Assembly: GCA_007026445.1 (NCBI GenBank)
Contig: VDMD01000022.1
Coordinates: forward strand, 428,683-492,682
Length of the DNA stretch: 64,000 nt
Reading direction: 5' to 3'
DNA from: Schizophyllum amplum
Taxonomy: Eukaryota; Basidiomycota; Agaricomycetes; Agaricales; Schizophyllaceae
Below are positions 56,834 through 64,000 of the stretch, one piece after another. A model generated the notes under the pieces. It saw only the letters and a list, made by a program, of their open reading frames with translations, was not told the origin of the DNA and did no database searches. The translations under genes and the position numbers were made by a program. Each line of letters opens with the position of its first letter. The stretch's first letter is position 1.

Positions 56834-58009
56834 TGTCGGACAACGGCCGTTTCAGTGCCCACTAGTGAGCTCTAGTGAGCACCGGGGAGCACTGGTGATC
56901 ACCGCGTCACCGCTTTGACCGGGTGATTCCCGACACTTGGAAGCGACCACCGGTGGTCACTGTGATCACTGGTGATTACCAGTGATCAGAGTGAGGGCCA
57001 GTGATCACCAGTGCCTCCAGTGATCACTGACGCGCCCCCGCCGAAAAAAAAAAAAGAATTGAACAGATGCAATCTTATGAGGACACAAAGCAAAGACGAG
57101 AGCAATGACATGGATTGCACAGAGCTACCCTGTGCTATATATCTAACTATGTAGAGTGCACTACAAGATGTGCACAGCGACAACTGAGGGGTAGGGGACA
57201 AGCCGAGGTAGGAATTTGGCGCCGCGGCCTGCGCCCAACTTGCAGCTGCAGCATGGCTACGAGTCTACTCGGACTGGTCACTACGGATTCAACGACCAAA
57301 TGATCACTCACCTCGTCCAACGATCACGCCGAAGTACGACTGTAGCACCGTGTCAAGTATGAAGAAGCGTTCGTTGCTAGCGATATTCGCACCCACCGTT
57401 CGATCCTGACTTACAACGGGCGTGAACGAGCATATGCGCTGTATAGCGCAGCGCACGCTCTCCATCGGTCTGCAACGATAAGAGATGCGGTCGAGATGGA
57501 CACAGAACACCGACCTGTCGCCCTCTTGAGGGAGAGGCACAGTCCTGCGGTGAGAGGGTGTGCACAAAGAGCGACGATGGTGTAAGAGCAGTGCCCGATG
57601 TGGTGGCGGGAGACAAGGTTGCTTGCTCAGGCTTGGGGCGCTCATATACGTCATCCGGCAAACGCCGGCTTTGTCAGCGAGCCAAGCCCGGAATTCTCTA
57701 AGTCGGACGCGCTCTGCAGTGGAATCAATGCACGCCGTTTCTACTGCTAGTATTGCATACATGTAGACTATGGATGCGCGGGGGTCGCTGTATGAGCCAC
57801 ACGCAGGCTTAAAAGTGTTGCAGTGCCCGGCCAGTGGCCCGGAGGCGCCAGAGTGACCACTAGTCACGGTGATGTCCAGTGATCACGTCCTGCCTGGAGA
57901 GTGATCCCCAGTGATCACCAGTGAGCACTAGGAATCACTCGATCCGCCGCCGGTGATCACCCCCTCACCCCTCGTCACCAGTGATCACTGATCTGGCCGT
58001 TTTCCGACA
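56834..58009. mobile_element. putative DNA transposon-like element with GTGATCAC-rich ends, 1176 bp
   Basis: The two ends are inverted matches (TGTCGGACAACGGCC at 56834-56848; complement of TGTCGGAAAACGGCC at 57995-58009; 14 of 15). Next to them, about 170 bp at each end are filled with overlapping, variably oriented GTGATCAC/CCAGTGATCACTGG words, like the subterminal repeats to which hAT and CACTA transposases bind. The interior holds a 12-A run but no transposase. No target duplication could be assigned. The right end lies 78 bp before the Bin3-like start codon. Confidence 0.6.
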
Positions 58010-58087
58010 TCACATTACGCGACGCGACTTCGACCAGACTTCCGAGACGCGACTTGAGTTCGCACTCTCGTCCTGTCCTGGTCCACC

Positions 58088-59273
58088 ATGTCAACATCCC
58101 AAGTGCCGGTCTATGGAAACTACCACGGGTAAGCACAATGCCAAAATAAATCTCTGCCATCTCGCCAACACTCAAGGTCCTAGGTACTACCTGAAGCGCC
58201 CAACGCGCGACGACCCCCGTCTCGCCCTACTGCCTCCCGCCCTCTTCCCCAACGCTAGGGTCCTCGATGTAGGCTGCAATGAGGGCTGGGTGACATGCGA
58301 GATGGGTGAGCTTTATGTTCCCTTCATATAGTTTTTGCTCATATGCGACGGCGTTGACTCTAACATAGACCAGCTCAGAAATATCGCGCCTCTCATGCGC
58401 TCGGCGTCGACATTGACGACGCGCTCGTTCGGGCTGCGTGGCGACGCCGGAAGACCGTCTGGTCCCTCCAAGCACCTGATGCGGAATTGACTGCCAGCGT
58501 TGCGAGGGCATCTGGAAAACGCAAGCGCACGGAGGCGACTTCCTCGCCTGAGCCGGATTATTTCCCCGCCTCCTGCGAGCAGCTCTTCGGCGCCATACCG
58601 ATCCCACCTGCAGAACGTCGTGACAGGAATGAATTCCCGCACAATGTCAGCTTCCGCAACGCGGATTGGGTCAACGAGTTTATACCTGAAGACGCGGAAG
58701 GCTACGATGTCGTGCTCGCGTACGTTGTCTCTACGTCTCTGCAGTCTCCGCTTTCCCCCTTCCATGTCTCCCGCTCTTCCAAACTTTCTTCTTATCGATC
58801 CTTGCTTCCTTCTGCCTTACACGTTCCTCCGACAGGTACTAAATACATTCGACAGTCTTTCCGTTTCGAAATGGATACACCTAAACTGCGGCGATGACGG
58901 ACTACTCGTCTTCTTCCGTAAAGTGCATTGCGTCCTGCGGACCGGCGGCGCCTTCGTGTTGGAGCCGCAGCCCTGGGACTCATATCACAAAGCAAAGCGA
59001 ATGGACAAAGTAAGCGCTCATCTTATCAACAACGAACCTGCTCGTTGACGGCCACCCTTCAGCGCCTCAAAGAGACGGGCCAAAACCTCAAGCTCCGCCC
59101 CGACGACTTTGAATCGCTCCTCCGCGACATCGGCTTCCGGGAGGCGCAACACTTCGGTGCTGCCGGTACTGGCGGTCAGTCTACGTTTGAGCTTACTCAC
59201 AACTGCGCACGCATACTCATCTTCGTTGCCCACAGGCTTCCGCCGTCCAGTCGACATGTACATTAAGGTCTAG
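58088..59273 (+). CDS. Bin3-type S-adenosylmethionine-dependent RNA methyltransferase
   Basis: Homologue of the Bin3/MePCE family, which methylates the 5' gamma-phosphate of small RNAs such as 7SK, U6 or telomerase RNA; 270 residues. Exons: 58088-58128, 58184-58305, 58374-58719, 58856-59009, 59063-59174 and 59236-59273. The AdoMet motif I is VLDVGCNEGWVTCEM, followed by ALGVDIDDALVRAAW; the Bin3 domain has YDVVLALSVSKWIHLNCGDD, GLLVFFRKVHCVLRTGGAFV, LEPQPWDSYHKAKRM and LLRDIGFREAQHFG, ending FRRPVDMYIKV. A charged insert (RASGKRKRTEATSSPEPDYF) separates the halves, as in other fungi. The true RNA substrate is unknown. Confidence 0.93.
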
Positions 59274-59615
59274 TTGATACCGAATAAACAACAGGCGCAT
59301 TTTCTATGGCGAGGGGTACAAAGGACGTCCTTGCGGGCAGAAACTAGTAAGTACAATTTCGAGGTCGTATATAAGGAAGGGTCCTGCTATGTGATACACC
59401 CGAGCTTGGTACGCGACTGTGCAGGAACATGTATGCAATTGTGTGAAACGACGAGTCCAGTGCGTATGCGCATGATTGTTGAGTAAGGTGGCGAATGATA
59501 GGGTGGCGAATGTGAAGGGTATAAGTTAGATGAAGGTGAGAACGTAGTCGCTCTGCTCCGGGCATGGGGCAACGAAGGCGGCGGAGAACTAGCCTCGAAT
59601 GTGTACATAGTCAGA
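59274..59615. other. intergenic between convergent genes
   Basis: The 3' flanks of the methyltransferase and ubiquitin protease genes; no gene seen. Confidence 0.5.
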
Positions 59616-62600
59616 TCATACCCGCTCGTACATGCATATGTATGCCTTCGCCCGGAGGACTTCCTCGATCGTCGTGAGGCGGACGATCGTGTCACTTATG
59701 TAGGCCCACGGGCGCGTGACAGGGCCTGGTCTGCCGTCCTTCTCTCCTGTCGATGTACCCTCCTTGCCCTCTTCCTGGCGCTGCGGAAGCGCCGTATACG
59801 CGATATAGTGCCCGCCGAGCTGTAGGGGTATTTATATGAGCCGCCATTCACCCCTTAAGAACAGTCTCCCACTCACCATACTGCCAATATGCACCACGAC
59901 CGCATACAAGCGGTACATGCACGGTGCCGCATTCCTTACATGCTCCGCACTTGCCTTGCGCCCCATCGCGCACTCCTCCTTCGTCGGCGCCAGGTACGGC
60001 TTCAGATCGAGCCACTCCGGAAACGCGACGTAGTCCTCGAGCTTCTTGAATCCGCTCGAGAAGCTCACGAAGCTCGTCTTGCTGATCTGCTGGAAGCGCT
60101 TCAAGTGGATCACCAGCACCGGCGGCGGCGCGGCGATCAGGTAGCGCTTGTACGCCGGGCGGAGGACCGTGGGCTTGGGCTTCCTTTTCTTGGACGCAGG
60201 AGCGGGGCGGGCGGAGTCGTCGGTGTCGGCGGAGTAGACGGACGAGCGCGCGGAGCCGTCGCTCTCGTCGCCGGAGGTGGCGTCGGGGTCGGCGCCCAAG
60301 CGAGATGTGGAACGTGGGATCGTGAGCGAGTGGCGAGATGGTGATGGAGGTCGGCCTTCCGCCGTTTGCCCACCCTCGCCATCAATGTCAGTCGTGGATA
60401 TCGTCGGTACGAGGGGCAACGGCTTCTCGTCTGTTAAACTCCGTGTTTGCACCTCGCTCAGGTCGACCGCCGAATCTGGCGCAGACGCTGCCGCTCGACT
60501 TGATAATGACGCCATCGACCCGTTCTCGTCCACCGGGCTGAAGACCGGTGAGGATATCGACCTCAGCGCCACATCCTGGAGAATCTCTTCCGGTACTGTC
60601 GGACTGGCCGGCCCCACACTATCCGAGTCTTCCCCATCTTCCCCATCCTCTTCCCCTCCCTGCGCCTTATATACCCCATTTGCGATCTTCCAGCACCGCC
60701 GACACCCAACCATATTCTCCTCGTCCAGCACCTCGACCGCCGTGAACGCGCGCAGACATTCCTCCACGTCGGGGTAGTGCCCGAGCTTTGCCCACATACT
60801 GGGCGAGTGCGCTGCGGCCGAGGTCGGGTGATGGTGGCCCAGTAGGCCAAAATGTCCGCCCGGGAGCGCAACGTCCGCGAGAACGCGCTGGAGGAACACA
60901 GCCTCCGCGGGCGGAAGTTTTGGCAGCTTCGGCGATTTGGCGCGGTGGCAGGGCGTGCCCGTGCGGCTCGGGGATACGCTGGGGGTCGGCCGTATGGAGG
61001 ACGGCAGCGTCGGCGGGATCGAGGGGGGCATGGAGGGTGGCGCGGGCGAGAGCGACCCGCGTCGCGAATCTGGCCCGGCGGCGGAGCCCGGGCGACTGGA
61101 TGACCAGGATGTAACGCGTGCGCGGAAGACGTTGATTGGCGCCGGCGCGTCCGACGCTCCCGCGCTCGTTAAGCTGTCCGACGACGAGGCGCTGTGTGCG
61201 GGCGGCAGCTGGCCCTCGGGAATCGGGCTACTGTTCGCGAGCTCGCGACTCTGACGTGACCGGCTCCGACGCTCCTTTTCCTTGGATGTGCGTGCGAGAC
61301 CCATCGAGATGCTGAGCCGCCGCCCTAGCTTCACCCAGCCATCGGGGTTCTTGTCCTTGCGCTTGCGCTCGTTGGAATCGACCTCCTTGCTGGGGCTTTT
61401 TGTGAATTCGACATGCGGTTGGTCGCTATCGGGTTTGTCTTCCGAGTCGTTAGGCTTGGCGTCCTTGTTGGAGGTACCCTCGTTCTCGTCCGATGTGTCT
61501 GCATCAGCGACGAGATCCAAACTTCGCCGCCGATCATCCTGATCTCCCGGCAGCTCGTCCCTCGTCAGCCCCGTCAATGGTCGCCGCGCGTTCTCGGCCG
61601 CCTGGCGGGGTAGATGCCGAGCGTTGAATCTGCAGAGCGGTGTTCCAGTTGGACGTCGCACCCGCAGTCAGCCTCTTCGCAAAGCTCTTGAAGCGACTGC
61701 GCTTGCGGTGCTTTCCGGCGTCGTCCGGCTTGATGCTCAGGCTCAGGTCGTTGAAATCCTCGTATGTCTGCGAGACATGCCGGCACTTCTGGCAAACGAG
61801 AACGCTCGTGAGGCGGCCGGCAAAGATCATGTCTGTGAACGAGACGAGCTTCGCGTCGTCTTCTTCTTGCGGGGTTACGGGCGTGACGCCAAGCTCAGGA
61901 GGGCGTCTCTTGCGTTTCTTGTGACTGGGAGGCGGTTGCCGTGCTTTGATTACCTAGGAGCAGGGTGAGATAAGTCATCGCGGTGCGAAAAGCAACGCAC
62001 ATCGAATTCCTCCATCCGCATAGCATCGAGCAGAATGCGCAGAAACTCGTGCGCGTCCTGTTGGTGCAAAGTCCCAGGTATTGGTCGTACTTCTTGCCCA
62101 CGGCGTGCAGGTAGCGCTCTATGCCTCGTCAGCACACGTACACGGTCATGGCAAATGACACGGCACTTTGGACTGATGTTCTCCCTCCGCAGGTTGTTCT
62201 GCGTATCCCAGGCCTTGTACATCGTCTGGATGAACACGTCGCCGATGGGCATCATGTCGGACCACTCCTGCTCGTACTCCCCCGCCTGTGTATGTGCATT
62301 CGTGAGCTGCGGCGATCGCTGTGATAGCAAATGAATCCGCGAGTGCCGCTGGACGGCTGGTGATATTGGCGAGAACTGGGCCAGGTCAGATAGCAGGCGG
62401 GTGGCGATCAGCTGCAGGGCCGGTCAGTCAGCTGGGAGCGCGCGATAACGACTTGATCAGCCACGCACCCCCTGCAGAACCGAATTCATGAAGCAGGTGT
62501 TCCCATGATTGATGAGGCCTGGAGGTAAGAGCGCGGTCCGCTCCTGCTCCTCGCGCTCCTGGCGGGCCTTGTAGAGCTCCTGGGGCGTCGGGACTTGTGT

Positions 62601-62738
62601 TTGACCATAACAAGCTATGAATGAAGCCAAGTAGCGCAATAAAAAGTCACTAAATTGCGCGAGGACTTTGGCGCTCTGGACACGATGACGGGGTTCAGGA
62701 GGAGATGCTCGGCTGTACCTTTTCAGCATAATCTCCAT
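59616..62738 (-). CDS. ubiquitin-specific protease (USP), with an apparent 1-nt insertion
   Basis: A predicted cysteine deubiquitinase of about 970 residues, closest in layout to fungal Ubp16-like enzymes. Exons: 62738-62469, 62411-62167, 62118-62001, 61953-59877 and 59819-59616. The Cys box is GLINHGNTCFMNSVLQG (about Cys82); QQDAHEFLRILLDAMRMEEF and FTDMIFAGRLTSVLVCQKCR follow. After a very long disordered Ser/Pro insert come VLVIHLKRFQQISKTSFVSF, LYAVVVHIGSMLGGHYIAYT (catalytic His) and RPWAYISDT. In exon 4 the reading frame shifts at GGGG (61569-61572): dropping one G joins AATIDG to LTRDELPGDQ. The N-terminus is uncertain; a further upstream exon is possible. Confidence 0.87.
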
Positions 62739-63369
62739 TATTCACCGGGCCGTCATGCCGAATGGCCGAAGTTCAACGTCGCACGTGACACTGCAAAGCG
62801 CCCACAACTTCCATTTCACGTTTTACTGCCAGAGGATCATTGGGGCCGTAGCCAGTTCATCCCGGAGAGACCTTCTGTCTGACGGCGAGCTGATGACTTC
62901 ACTGACCTCACTTGGATATGCTATTATGCAGCTGTTATGCTGAAGCTCGGGGCGTGAGAGGAAAGCGTACTGCAGAAGTAAAGGAAGTCGAGAACCCCGG
63001 CACTCAGAAGCCAGAAGCATCGATGGGCACAAGAGAACAAGTTAGGTATGTCCGAACGCGCCTTCTCGATTGACGTCACGACCGCCTCCCCTTAGAGACT
63101 AGTCTGCCCAGTCTGCCTTCAAAAGTCCTTGGCCCGTCGCACGCGCATACAGCTGTTACTAACAGTTCCACGATCGTCTTCCATACACCAGCCAATCCAT
63201 CCAAAGCGTCCGTATGCGCATCTAAAAGCACAAGTAAATGTATGCGCTGGCAGAGATCATGCACAATCCCATAGCTGCCGTCCTACAATCCCTACCACTG
63301 CGCTGAGCTTCCCATAAGCTGCCACAGCCCGGCGAGCCAGGACCTTCAAAGCACCGCCCACGTCTACTG
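62739..63369. other. intergenic, no supported gene
   Basis: Upstream of the protease; it may hold an unrecognised first exon of that gene. Confidence 0.4.
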
Positions 63370-63845
63370 TCACAGCGCAGCCGTCATCTGCCGCACCACC
63401 ACCAGCGCCGACACGATTATGTGGTCCATATACTGATGCCCGTCGGGAAAGACGGTGAGCGTGGCGAGCGGTAATGGGGGCGACTCGAGGGATGGTGGAG
63501 GCACAAAGGAGGCGAGCTGTACGTCGTGGTTCGAGCGGCCGGAGCCGTGGCACTGAGGGATTAGGTTAGCCTTTCATAAAAATACGCCCAACCCCATGAA
63601 GGGCCGTAACGTAACGATGCACGCACATAGCACAAAGGTGATCCATCGTCGAGTCGATTTTTGCAGTCCCATCTTAATGTGACGCTTTGCAACGACCATT
63701 GCCACCGCCCCTGCGAGCGCGAGATTCTTCAGTCAAGTCGCTTTGACGATCAACTGCTACCACTCACCGGCCCCGGACTTGATAGAACGCTCTCCAGCCG
63801 CGTGCAGACATCGCCGAACGTCAATATTCGCCGCTTTTGGTTCAT
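63370..63845 (-). CDS. small protein resembling the DUF6593 family
   Basis: Three in-phase exons (63845-63768, 63710-63627 and 63552-63370) give 114 residues. The text runs MNQKRRILTFGDVCTRLESV, GRWQWSLQSVTLRWDCKNRL, CHGSGRSNHDVQLASFVPPP and ATLTVFPDGHQYMDHIIVSA followed by LVVVRQ. The order of a W-x-W beta strand, an A-x-F strand and the ending VFPDG...D-x-I(I/V)xSxLVV resembles basidiomycete DUF6593 proteins, whose function is unknown. More 5' exons may exist, since Met at 63845 follows an acceptor-like CACAG. There is no signal peptide. The three clean introns make a chance reading unlikely. Confidence 0.65.
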
Positions 63846-64000
63846 GGATATTCTGTGTGTTCGATTAGCTGTGCGTCATTGTATGGTTGGTCCTCGGCAC
63901 ATTGGCCCACGGCCGGCAGGTCCTCTCTTACAGCTTGAACAACTTTTCACTCACTCGAACGACCCCACTGGCCCTCCTCCCACTCCCTCATGCGGCCCGC
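63846..64000. other. window end, no feature assigned
   Basis: May contain the 5' end of the gene at 63370-63845 or its promoter. Confidence 0.3.

Overview
The window is nuclear DNA of a filamentous basidiomycete, most likely an Agaricomycete; Polyporales is plausible but the order cannot be proved from sequence alone. The genes are cut by many introns of about 45-60 bp with GT-AG ends, they sit on both strands with no operons, G+C is high, and the families present (DUF1996 secreted proteins, PL1 lyases, fungal GSTs, BolA, Bin3 methyltransferase, YeeE/YedE-type sulfur transporters) fit this group. All CDS coordinates below run from the start codon to the stop codon and include introns; exons were placed by hand from splice sites, reading phase and family conservation.

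Layout. 1-2741: ribonucleotide reductase small subunit (3' part off the window) and an acyl-CoA:6-aminopenicillanate acyltransferase-like Ntn hydrolase, both minus. 2994-3065: tRNA-Ala(TGC). 3868-6086: bZIP factor. 6833-7184: doubtful small gene. 7531-8218: hAT-like MITE immediately upstream of a glyoxylate/hydroxypyruvate reductase (8375-9971). 10109-11890: secreted family 1 pectin/pectate lyase. 13484-13957: small unknown protein. 17276-18584: CBM21 protein phosphatase 1 targeting subunit. 19920-22404: arrestin-like protein. 24425-25680: two decayed inverted copies of a small secreted-protein gene. 25926-28123: cyclin and BolA. 28726-35780: a dense plus-strand block of NADP-isocitrate dehydrogenase, mitochondrial DEAD-box helicase and CTP synthase. 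36908-38321: YeeE/YedE membrane protein. 40040-41963: HMG-box factor. 44752-45350: mariner-like MITE. 46922-48492: RNA polymerase III subunit RPC4. 49055-51120: esterase-fold protein without its catalytic serine. 51669-53638: DUF1996 secreted protein. 54531-55475: GC-rich repeat cluster. 55904-56705: glutathione transferase. 56834-58009: TIR element with GTGATCAC-rich ends. 58088-59273: Bin3-type RNA methyltransferase. 59616-62738: ubiquitin-specific protease. 63370-63845: small DUF6593-like protein.

The genes are mostly housekeeping and do not form one pathway. Loose themes are nucleotide supply (RNR, CTP synthase), mitochondrial metabolism (IDH, helicase, BolA) and transcription (bZIP, HMG, RPC4, Bin3). 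No gene cluster around the acyltransferase suggests beta-lactam synthesis. The most unusual observations are an apparent 2-nt micro-exon in the DUF1996 gene, three short inverted-repeat transposable elements (one with a clean 8-bp target duplication), a pseudo-esterase, and single-base frame breaks in otherwise intact genes that look more like assembly errors than decay.
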